Source: Siphonobacter curvatus (GTDB lineage: Bacteria; Bacteroidota; Bacteroidia; Cytophagales; Spirosomataceae). Taken from it: 64,000 nt of DNA. The stretch spans positions 186,001 through 250,000 of the forward strand of contig NZ_PTRA01000005.1 in NCBI RefSeq assembly GCF_002943425.1, written 5' to 3'. Every line of letters begins with the position of its first letter. The first letter of the stretch is position 1. Shown here piece after piece: positions 37,076-44,889 of this stretch. The notes under the pieces were generated by a model. The model saw nothing but the letters and a program-made list of their open reading frames with translations. It was not told the DNA's origin and ran no database searches. A program made the position numbers and the translations under genes.

Positions 37076-38320
37076 ATGAAAGAGCAAATCCGTAGTCAGC
37101 TGCACAACCCCCGGCAACTCGAACACTTGTACCGGACTAACAAAGGATCGTTTAAACGGGAATTTAGTAGTCTTTATCCCGAACTACGGGGTAATCCCCT
37201 GGCCGACTTCTGGTATGAACGGCTTCAGTATGAAGGCGATGAACTGCACTGGGGCAGCCGCGGCGAATTACTATTCATTGGGGTAGCTGCCTTGCTGGCA
37301 GGACTAATTGCTAAATTTCCCGTCATCTTTGGAATCCGCGAGGAATTTTTCTATCCCCGGAATATCGGTTTCATTGCCTTTCCTCCCTTACTGGCCTATT
37401 TTGCCTGGAAGCATCGCTTATCTACGTCCAACATTGCAATCATCATCGCTTTGAGTGTGGGAGGTTTGGTGTTCATTAATGTTTTCCCGGATGTACCCAA
37501 GAGTGATACACTCGTCTTATCGTGTATTCATTTGGTGTTGTTTCTGTGGTCAATTCTTGGCCTTACGTTTGTAGGAACGGTAAAAAATGACCCGGAAAAA
37601 CGGCTCAGTTATTTACGTTACAATGGCGATCTGATCGTCATAACTACGTTGATTTTGATTGCGGGGGGTATTTTAACGGGTTTAACCCTGGGCTTATTTG
37701 AGTTAATCGGCCTGCACATTCAGAAGTTTTACTTCGAGTACGTAGTCATTTTTGGCTTACCTGCGGCTCCCTTGATGGGTACCTATCTGACGCAGACCAA
37801 TCCCCAGCTCGTTGGCAAGGTATCTCCCGTGATTGCTAAACTATTCAGTCCGCTGGTACTCATCATGCTGGTGATTTATCTGGTAGCCATTTTCTACTCG
37901 GGGAAAGACCCTTACCAGGATCGCGAATTCTTGCTGCTGTTTAATGCTTTATTGATTGGCGTAATGGCCCTCATCTTCTTTTCGATAGCGGAAACAAGCA
38001 AAAACCAGCAGGGAATGTTTGAGGTCTGGATACTCGCTCTCTTATCGGTAGTTACCATCATAGTGAATAGCATCGCTCTGTCAGCGATTATATTCCGAAT
38101 TTCAGAATGGGGTATCACGCCCAATCGGCTGGCCGTGCTGGGTAGTAATATTTTGATACTCATCAACCTACTACTCGTTACGCTTCGGCTTTTTAACGTC
38201 ATCGCCAAAAAATCAGACCTCACGGACGTGGGCAAGGTCATAGCCTTTTACTTGCCCATTTATAGCGTTTGGACGGTAATCGTTACATTCCTTTTTCCCT
38301 TGTTTTTCGGATTTAAGTAA
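37076..38320 (+). CDS. DUF4153 family membrane protein
   Basis: A 414-residue polytopic inner-membrane protein with about ten hydrophobic segments from residue 62 to the end. The N-terminal 60 residues are soluble and charged (QLEHLYRTNKGSFKREF). It matches DUF4153 proteins, for which no function is established. It is the second gene of a unit with the small membrane protein at 36708. In many Bacteroidota such genes travel with a small winged-helix regulator; none is visible here, which may relate to the decayed short frame at 36557. Confidence 0.75.
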   Translation: MKEQIRSQLHNPRQLEHLYRTNKGSFKREFSSLYPELRGNPLADFWYERLQYEGDELHWGSRGELLFIGVAALLAGLIAKFPVIFGIREEFFYPRNIGFIAFPPLLAYFAWKHRLSTSNIAIIIALSVGGLVFINVFPDVPKSDTLVLSCIHLVLFLWSILGLTFVGTVKNDPEKRLSYLRYNGDLIVITTLILIAGGILTGLTLGLFELIGLHIQKFYFEYVVIFGLPAAPLMGTYLTQTNPQLVGKVSPVIAKLFSPLVLIMLVIYLVAIFYSGKDPYQDREFLLLFNALLIGVMALIFFSIAETSKNQQGMFEVWILALLSVVTIIVNSIALSAIIFRISEWGITPNRLAVLGSNILILINLLLVTLRLFNVIAKKSDLTDVGKVIAFYLPIYSVWTVIVTFLFPLFFGFK

Positions 38321-38525
38321 GTCCGGTGATGTACAGGCTGTTTCCAGTATACCTATTCGAACCTCTCTTCCAAGCAGAATGAACGCTTGTAATAGACACA
38401 AGCTTCCCGGTTTCACCCGTATCTCAAATGGATATCCTTACCCCTGTTCCGTATGAATAACAAGGACATCCGTGTTCCTTAATAACTGCAACCCAAAACT
38501 ATCAACCTGCATCCTTTATTAACCA

Positions 38526-39136
38526 ATGAAAGGTTTCTATATCGTCCTGATTATCATTTGTCTGTTACTGTTTTTACGCCCGTTCTGAGCTGGGCTGCAT
38601 TTGTCTTGATCATGTCCACCTATAACGAACAACCTCTTCCCTGGCCCGAAAAGCAAATGGAGTTGAAGAAAGCGACTTATTACAAACGTGTGGAATTGAA
38701 TATGCCCCGGTACAGCAAAGTCATCGACCTTTTATTTCAGCAAAAGAATGCTTTGCTCGAAGAGGCTTTAAAAGATACATTAAAGAGGGAGTCGGAAGGC
38801 TGTTATACGTTTATCACCGAAGAGCGAGCGAAGAACGAATCATTTCCGGTAGTACTCCCTAAAACCGTTCAGAACCAGTTAGCTACCTATCTAAGCCCCG
38901 AGGAGCAAAATTTCTTATCGTACAAGGTATGCAGTAATGGAGAAGTGACCATACAAATTGCCCACCGAACGGATCGTGATAAGTACATCAATATCGTGCA
39001 TTGGGTATCCAACTTTGTCCACCACAAGTCACCATTTTACGACCACATCTACAAAGCCAAAAAGTACAAGTCTTACTACTATGTGATTGAAGTACAAGAG
39101 GCTTTTAATCAGATTGACCCCTGTGGTTTGTTCTGA
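38526..39136 (+). CDS. Hypothetical membrane-anchored protein, apparently frameshifted
   Basis: A frame with TTG or later ATG starts runs from 38558 to the stop at 39136 (192 residues). It contains PWPEKQMELKKATYYKRVE and a long alpha/beta region but no known motif. The best start, the ATG at 38526, lies in another frame. It encodes a good membrane anchor (MKGFYIVLIIICLLLFL) and meets TGA at 38586. One extra T in the run of five Ts at 38571-38575 would join the two into a single protein with an anchor continuing through PVLSWAAFVLIMSTY. I annotate the joined gene. If the shift is real, it is inactive or starts at the ATG at 38612. Confidence 0.55.
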
Positions 39137-39225
39137 TTATTTTCCCGTATAGGCTTTATCGGTAGTCGACTAGCACTCCTTTATAAAAACGGATTCGCTT
39201 CAATTGGTTCTTGACTTTATCTCCT

Positions 39226-39660
39226 ATGCGTACTCGTCTATTATGGCAACTGTTACTAGGGCTAGCCCTGGCAGGCCTGATTTTCCTTTTGCCCATTTTA
39301 GCCTTACTCATGCTTGGGGCAGGCGGCATGGATTATTACGAAGACCTGCCCAATAGGTATCTCTTTCGGGGTGGTGATGGAGATGCAATTCTAGCTCCTT
39401 TACGCAAAGAAAGTATTGGTGGTAAGGTCGTCCAGTATGCGTATGATGATACCTACATTATCGCCCGACAAAAGCCCGACTATCGCGAGTATCAACACAT
39501 CGCCATTGAAGATTCCCTTTATCAACGCATCTTCTCTGCCAAAGAAAATTACTGGATTATCAACCATCACACCGGTAAACGTTACGGACCTTTCAGTGAA
39601 AACGAGTACCAGCAGCAAAGACGAGCATTACGTATCCCGGCTTCTCTAGTTCTAAAATAA
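39226..39660 (+). CDS. Hypothetical membrane-anchored protein
   Basis: A 144-residue protein with one strong N-terminal membrane segment (LLWQLLLGLALAGLIFLLPI) followed by a soluble domain rich in tyrosine and charged residues (YYEDLPNRYLFRGGDGDA). The domain ends with HHTGKRYGPFSENEYQQQRR. I recognise no family. It follows the apparently frameshifted gene at 38526 by 89 bp and shares its plan of an anchor plus a short soluble domain, so the two may be functionally linked, though no clear similarity is seen. I chose the ATG at 39226 over a TTG five codons upstream. Confidence 0.6.
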   Translation: MRTRLLWQLLLGLALAGLIFLLPILALLMLGAGGMDYYEDLPNRYLFRGGDGDAILAPLRKESIGGKVVQYAYDDTYIIARQKPDYREYQHIAIEDSLYQRIFSAKENYWIINHHTGKRYGPFSENEYQQQRRALRIPASLVLK

Positions 39661-39726
39661 AAGGGGAGACTGGCTTTACCAACATTAGTGTAGTTCCCTA
39701 GTAGAAATACATAGTCAGGGCGTTTG

Positions 39727-40725
39727 CTAGCTCGGTTTATCCGGCGGTAAGGCTTCGTATTGCTGTCCGGCCCGCCTGTGAAACTGCCGTAGCGAATCAA
39801 TCAAAGCGGGCGGCGAGAGTACTCGTACGGAATCGCCGAGACGGGCCAGTTCGAAGACTAACTCCTGGTTAATAATGATCGATAGTCTTACGCGAAATTC
39901 TTCCGGTGTATCTAGTAAAATATCCTCCTCCCGAAAAGGATAAAAAGGCTGAGCCCGAAAGCGAAGGCCTTCCCGGTGCGAAAAAGATAAGACTACTTCT
40001 TCGGCCGGATGATCGTATACGGCTACCCCTAAGGCAGGACGAAAGTAAGCTTCCGCATCAAACCGTGGGGAATCAAACGATAGTTCACTCCGCTTAAGCG
40101 TTCCCGTTACTACCCGATCTAAACCAAAAACCCTTAGTTGGGGCGGATCCAGCTCATAGCCGATGATGTACCAGCGGTTGCGATGTTCCTTGAGCAGGTG
40201 CGGAAAAACCGTTCGCAACCGGGATTCGGATTCGCCGTATTTCTGATACTGGAATTCTATCACCTGCTTCTGCAGACAGGCCGCCAGTACTACATCCAGC
40301 AACGCATGGCCTCGACCCGAAGGCACGGCTTCGAAAATGATATGAGCCTGCGACTGCGTAGGTTGACTAAAACGGAAACGTACGGCCTGTTCAATCTTCT
40401 CAACGGTTCCCCGAAAATCAGAAAATACGGCCAAATCCCGGAATTGATTCAGCGTTGCTACGGCATTTTTTAGGGCGGCTACGTCCTGATCCGTTAGCTC
40501 GATTTCGACCGTTTTCAAATCAAATGATTGGGTATAACAGTAGCCTCCCCGTCGGCGGTCATACTGAATGGGAGCCGCGTACCGCTCCCGCATCCGGGCA
40601 ATGTCTTCTTTAAGGGTACGTTCAGCTACGCTACAATGCTTCATGAGATCAGCCGTACGGACGGCGGCTCCGCGTCGAAGCTGTTCGTTAATAGCTTGAA
40701 ATCGTTGCGATTGAGAGAAAGGCAT
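39727..40725 (-). CDS. WYL-domain transcriptional regulator
   Basis: A 332-residue protein. An N-terminal winged helix (QRFQAINEQL, then SVAERTLKEDIARMRERYAAPIQYD) is followed by a WYL domain (about 140-225) with NRWYIIGYELDP and RVFGLDRV, and a C-terminal extension. WYL domains sense nucleic acids or nucleotides and often control phage defence and CRISPR loci. The gene is divergent from cas6 across 128 bp, so it probably controls the cas operon. Whether it activates or represses is unknown. I chose the ATG at 40723-40725; a longer frame adds 16 unlikely residues. Confidence 0.88.
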   Translation of the reverse strand: MPFSQSQRFQAINEQLRRGAAVRTADLMKHCSVAERTLKEDIARMRERYAAPIQYDRRRGGYCYTQSFDLKTVEIELTDQDVAALKNAVATLNQFRDLAVFSDFRGTVEKIEQAVRFRFSQPTQSQAHIIFEAVPSGRGHALLDVVLAACLQKQVIEFQYQKYGESESRLRTVFPHLLKEHRNRWYIIGYELDPPQLRVFGLDRVVTGTLKRSELSFDSPRFDAEAYFRPALGVAVYDHPAEEVVLSFSHREGLRFRAQPFYPFREEDILLDTPEEFRVRLSIIINQELVFELARLGDSVRVLSPPALIDSLRQFHRRAGQQYEALPPDKPS

Positions 40726-40853
40726 GAAATAAAAATGGAAAAATCCAGCATCGTGCATGGAGTCTGCACGCAACTTACGAATCTTTGTCAGGCCAACGAA
40801 GAGAAATTTTGTACTTCGTGTTAACCTTTTGACCCAAATTTTGATAAGTAGAT

Positions 40854-41648
40854 ATGCAATTTCGCTTAAGCCTCAGACCTACTTCTACTCAGACGCTCGT
40901 ACCGTTTAACTACGCGTATCGTCTGAGTGCCTTCATTTACAGCGTACTGGCCGACACCGATGCTCAGTACGCCCAATTCTTACATAATCAGGGATACGAA
41001 TATTCCTCAACCCGGCGATTCAAGCTTTTTACGTTTTCGGATCTGATCATGCCCCAGGCCCGTGTGGATGCCAGAGCCGGTGGCTTATGGGTGAATAGCC
41101 CTACGATCGAATGGGTGGTAAGTTTTTACGTCGATCAGGCGGCTCAGCATTTCATCATGGGGCTTTTTCAGGATCAGAAGTGCGTCATTGCTTCCCCCCG
41201 CCATCGGGCAGAATTTATCGTCGAACGGGTAGAAGCTCTTCCCCTTAACCTTACAGAAAATACCCTACAACTTCGAACCCTTTCTCCGGTAGTCATCGCT
41301 CAAAAAGACGAACGGGGCATGGATCAATACCTGCATCCCGCTGATGAAGCCTTCGGGCCTTTACTGGTTTCGAATCTGCTGGCCAAATGGAAGAGCGTGC
41401 TAGTATTAACAGGAAGTGAGGAAGACTTTACGGAAGATTCACTGAGGTTTCGATTCATTCGGGGCCGTACCGAACCCAAATCCCGGCTGGTCACAATCAA
41501 GGAGAACTCCCGGGAGGAGACGAAAGTGCGGGGATATTATGGGTTTTCGTTTGAATTGTCCGGGCCCAAGGAGGTTTTGGAGTTGGCTGTACTTGCGGGT
41601 GTGGGGCGGTATAATGCAGAGGGGTTTGGGTGTGTGGGAATAAGCTAA
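40854..41648 (+). CDS. cas6: CRISPR endoribonuclease Cas6
   Basis: A 264-residue pre-crRNA processing enzyme. It has the double ferredoxin-like plan, with an N-terminal strand (MQFRLSLRP), the probable catalytic H44 (FLHNQGY) and the glycine-rich C-terminal loop AGVGRYNAEGFGCVGI. It cuts within each repeat, leaving the eight-nucleotide tag ATTGAAAT on the crRNA, as expected for I-B. It is the first gene of the cas operon, 54 bp before cas8. By eye it is richer in G and C than cas8-cas3. Confidence 0.92.
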   Translation: MQFRLSLRPTSTQTLVPFNYAYRLSAFIYSVLADTDAQYAQFLHNQGYEYSSTRRFKLFTFSDLIMPQARVDARAGGLWVNSPTIEWVVSFYVDQAAQHFIMGLFQDQKCVIASPRHRAEFIVERVEALPLNLTENTLQLRTLSPVVIAQKDERGMDQYLHPADEAFGPLLVSNLLAKWKSVLVLTGSEEDFTEDSLRFRFIRGRTEPKSRLVTIKENSREETKVRGYYGFSFELSGPKEVLELAVLAGVGRYNAEGFGCVGIS

Positions 41649-41702
41649 AACGGCCCATCAACAAGTTGTTTATATACTATACCACTACTAACCTAGAGTA
41701 CT

Positions 41703-43124
41703 ATGGAGCTTGTATTAAAGGAAAATTTAACTCACCCTACTGGCGACCCCTTCGCAGATGCAGGCGGGTATGTCATTGCAAGCCTCTGGAAAGAGCCTGC
41801 ATTAAAAGATAAAGACATTCTAGGGTTGATTGAGTACGTAGCTAACCTCTACATCAATCAATGGAATGCTAATCTACATGCCTTCTTTCTCAACTCGAAA
41901 ATTACGCAACCCGCTTTCGATAGTAAGCGAAAGCTGGAGGAAACGCTTACCTATTATAAAAGCATACTGAATGAAACGGCTCCTTCGAAAATAGGATATT
42001 GCCGTTTTTCAGGACGCAAAGCCAACCTTTTCGTAGCGGGGAGAGATAACCATATTCTATCCGGATCAAGCACATTTATCAATTTTCATCACGGATTTGA
42101 GAACGGACTATATGTATCAAAAGAAATAATCGTCCGTTTTTTCTTCGTCCCGCTGGGGGTAATGCAGTTAGGTGACAAACTTGGACTAATTAGCAGTAAT
42201 AATACGATTGTCGCCAACTATTACGTAGAGCAACTCCTGACCGGACCTGATGGACATTTGAATACTGTGGGCCGGGGTTTATCCAGCGGTGTTGCCCGTT
42301 CAAATTACGGGATTCCAGCTAATGCTCTTTTTGCATTCGTTGATTCCTGCCTCAAAAATATTAGGACAGCCATTTATGCCAATCCCTCTGAAAATGTGGT
42401 TGAGGCCCGAAACACTAGCCTGAGTTTATACCATTTTACCAATTTTGGAGCCAAACCTGAGGTAGTGCTATACCAGTTGTCAGCTACTGTGTTTGGCTTT
42501 TATGCACTCTGCCAATCCATCACTTATTACGAAATCTGGCATCCATTCGTAGCATCGCATTATCGAAACTCAAAGTTCAAGGATGCTAAGTATAATCAAG
42601 GTACAGATACATGGGTGTCTCCCAAAGAGGAACTGGCTTATGATTCATACAGTACCTGGCGTAATCCTATTTTGGAGCGGTTACTGAATGGACAAACGTT
42701 GGTGCCCTACTTCAAAGCATGGATTAGTACGAATCGCTTTCCTTTTCAACTTATTGAGACTTACCTTATTTACATAAACCAGATGGATAAACGAACCGTA
42801 CAAAAAATCAAGGACATCGCGGGCTTCATCGTTAGCCGCGATGAGGATAGTATTAAGAAAGCTATCCTGAGGTTAAACCGAGCAAAATATGTGCAGGAAG
42901 TGAGACAGTATCTGCTTAAGCTCATTGATGACAACTACAAAGGGGGTTCACAGGAACCTTTGCTTAAAATCGATGAAGTAGAGTATTTATTTCCCGAAAC
43001 GGTAAGCTGGCGGGAGATCAGAGATCTATTATTAATCGCCGTTTACGAAAAACTTCACGAAAAAAACCTGCAGATCGCTACTGAATTTGAAGAACAAAAC
43101 GAAGTAATTGAACCTTTAGATTAA
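41703..43124 (+). CDS. cas8b: Cas8b/Cst1-like large subunit of a type I-B Cascade, without its CXXC pairs
   Basis: A 473-residue protein in the large-subunit position, between cas6 and cas7. It resembles the Cst1 (CXXC_CXXC) family in order and in patches such as NFHHGFENGLYVSKE. In that family two cysteine pairs flank this region. Here the first is CRFSG and the second is replaced by YVSKEI, so no zinc site remains. The large subunit recognises the PAM and helps recruit Cas3. It is 8 bp from cas7. The assignment rests mainly on position and on these weak patches, so Cas8 is firm but the subtype label less so. Confidence 0.8.
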   Translation: MELVLKENLTHPTGDPFADAGGYVIASLWKEPALKDKDILGLIEYVANLYINQWNANLHAFFLNSKITQPAFDSKRKLEETLTYYKSILNETAPSKIGYCRFSGRKANLFVAGRDNHILSGSSTFINFHHGFENGLYVSKEIIVRFFFVPLGVMQLGDKLGLISSNNTIVANYYVEQLLTGPDGHLNTVGRGLSSGVARSNYGIPANALFAFVDSCLKNIRTAIYANPSENVVEARNTSLSLYHFTNFGAKPEVVLYQLSATVFGFYALCQSITYYEIWHPFVASHYRNSKFKDAKYNQGTDTWVSPKEELAYDSYSTWRNPILERLLNGQTLVPYFKAWISTNRFPFQLIETYLIYINQMDKRTVQKIKDIAGFIVSRDEDSIKKAILRLNRAKYVQEVRQYLLKLIDDNYKGGSQEPLLKIDEVEYLFPETVSWREIRDLLLIAVYEKLHEKNLQIATEFEEQNEVIEPLD

Positions 43125-43132
43125 TCATACCT

Positions 43133-44206
43133 ATGAACCTGAAAACCCAAGGATTTGTCCTGCTAGACGTTGATGTTGTCGCTTTAAATAATGCGGGAAA
43201 GAGTTCTACCAGCAATTTTGAAAATGCGGTTGCTACCAAAAAGATATTAAAAAATGGTCGTACCTATACTTACGTATCTGGCCAAGCTTGGCGGTACTGG
43301 TGGCGAGAAGCCTTACAAAAAAATGTAGGCTGGTCTTTATCACCGATTACGCGGGATAACAAAATTGCTTTTACTGAGGCAAACCCTCTGTTATATGCGG
43401 ATGACGATGTTTTTGGCTATATGAAAGCCGTTAAAGAAGAGGTGCTGGACGAAAAAGGAAAAGCTAAGAAAGTAGATGCTACGGTAACCCGTGTTTCGCC
43501 TCTTAAAAATTCAGCGATTGTATCGGTTGGATCTGCTCGGACGGTTGAAAACTGGTCTAGCATGGCTCGGCAGGATGGTGATTCAGTACCTTACAGCAAA
43601 GAAGAGTACAGTGCCATCATGAAGGGAATGTTCTCGCTTGATCTAGCTCAGCTTGGCACTTTTGCGAGTTATAACAAAACCGGTTTCAAGAACATTACGC
43701 AAAAGCTAAAAATGGATGCTCTAAGTCAGGGAGCTATTGAAATTGACGATCCTTTCGTGAAAGATAGTAAAGGAAATGCCCAGAAGCTGGTTCAATTAAA
43801 CAGGAATATACGCTTGCAACGGGCTAAGGATACCATTCAAGCTCTGAAGACTATCTCTGGCGGAGCCATGCAAACGAACAACATGAGTGATGTAACGCCA
43901 AAGTTTATCATTCTCGTTAGTACAACTAGTGGTAATCACCCCTTTTCGCACATTGTAACGAGTGAAGGCATGAATCTGGATAGAGTAGCCTTGAACCTGG
44001 ATGGTCTGAAAGAAGTATTAAAAGACTACAAAGAGCAAATCGTTGGTACGGTATTCATTGGGAAGCGTAGCGGGTTTTTAAATGAATACAATGACGAACT
44101 TAGAGAGCTGCTTGCCCTTGGCGATGCCTATCCGACCATTCAGCTGGGTACGATCAATGAGACCATTGACGCGTACTGTACTCAACTCGAAAATCAGTTT
44201 TCCTGA
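43133..44206 (+). CDS. cas7: Cas7 (Cst2/DevR) backbone protein
   Basis: A 357-residue RAMP protein that forms the helical crRNA backbone of Cascade. It begins NLKTQGFVLLDVDVVALNNAG, as in the Cst2/DevR family, and has VSGQAWRYWWRE near residue 47, KGMFSLDLAQLGTF near 165, and TTSGNHPFSHIV near 265. The length is usual. Its stop overlaps the cas5 start by one base (TGATG), which predicts translational coupling. Confidence 0.92.
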   Translation: MNLKTQGFVLLDVDVVALNNAGKSSTSNFENAVATKKILKNGRTYTYVSGQAWRYWWREALQKNVGWSLSPITRDNKIAFTEANPLLYADDDVFGYMKAVKEEVLDEKGKAKKVDATVTRVSPLKNSAIVSVGSARTVENWSSMARQDGDSVPYSKEEYSAIMKGMFSLDLAQLGTFASYNKTGFKNITQKLKMDALSQGAIEIDDPFVKDSKGNAQKLVQLNRNIRLQRAKDTIQALKTISGGAMQTNNMSDVTPKFIILVSTTSGNHPFSHIVTSEGMNLDRVALNLDGLKEVLKDYKEQIVGTVFIGKRSGFLNEYNDELRELLALGDAYPTIQLGTINETIDAYCTQLENQFS

Positions 44207-44889
44207 TGCAAGTACACGTGATAGACTTAAGCAGCTGGACGGCCAGTTTCCGGTACCCTAACCTGATCAGTGGGGTTCAGCCTACGCTGGAAGTGCCCCC
44301 CGTCAGTACCGTATTAGGCTTACTTAATGCAGCGGCGGGACAATATCTGCACCATCAGAAGCTGGAAATAGGGTATTACTTCCAGTTTGATGCGAAAGCT
44401 GTTGATCTGGAATCGATTTATCAGATTGACAGTACGAATGGACGAGCCACCAATAATGCGAAGTCCAATATCATTCGTCGTGAATTTCTGTTCAATACTC
44501 GATTGAGAATCTATCTAACTGACCCAAAGCTAGCGGATTACTTTCGTCAGCCTTATTACTCCCTGGTTCTTGGGCGAATGAATGACTTAGCAACAGTCGA
44601 GCAGATCACAACCCTTGATTTACCCGAAGTTGCTTACGCTTCTCGCCTAGCGGGTCAGGTTATTCCCTTCAGAGAAAATTATTTAGCGGGCCAAATTCAG
44701 GCCCTTCCTAAATACTTTACGGATACCTTTCCGAGACAGAACGTTGGCACTGAGCCTTACTCAGTTATCAGTCATCTCACTTTCGTTAAGGCTAATTTAC
44801 CCGCTATTCACGATAAAAACTTAGGAAAGGCAGGTACTGATATTTACCTACACCAATTAGACTTTTCGGAGCATGACCAAGCCGTATGA
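44206..44889 (+). CDS. cas5: Cas5 (Cas5t type, subtype I-B)
   Basis: A 227-residue RAMP protein that caps the 5' tag of the crRNA. It starts VHVIDLSSWTASFRYPNLISG and has the thumb region PPVSTVLGLLNAAAG, both typical of Cas5t. It overlaps cas3 by 17 bp. It is slightly short, but all the characteristic parts are present. Confidence 0.9.
   Translation: MQVHVIDLSSWTASFRYPNLISGVQPTLEVPPVSTVLGLLNAAAGQYLHHQKLEIGYYFQFDAKAVDLESIYQIDSTNGRATNNAKSNIIRREFLFNTRLRIYLTDPKLADYFRQPYYSLVLGRMNDLATVEQITTLDLPEVAYASRLAGQVIPFRENYLAGQIQALPKYFTDTFPRQNVGTEPYSVISHLTFVKANLPAIHDKNLGKAGTDIYLHQLDFSEHDQAV

Noticed and set aside
40726-40853. Promoter elements TTG and TAnnTTTG between the WYL gene and cas6
   Set aside because: Near matches exist, but the spacing to any upstream TTG element is wrong, so I did not annotate one.
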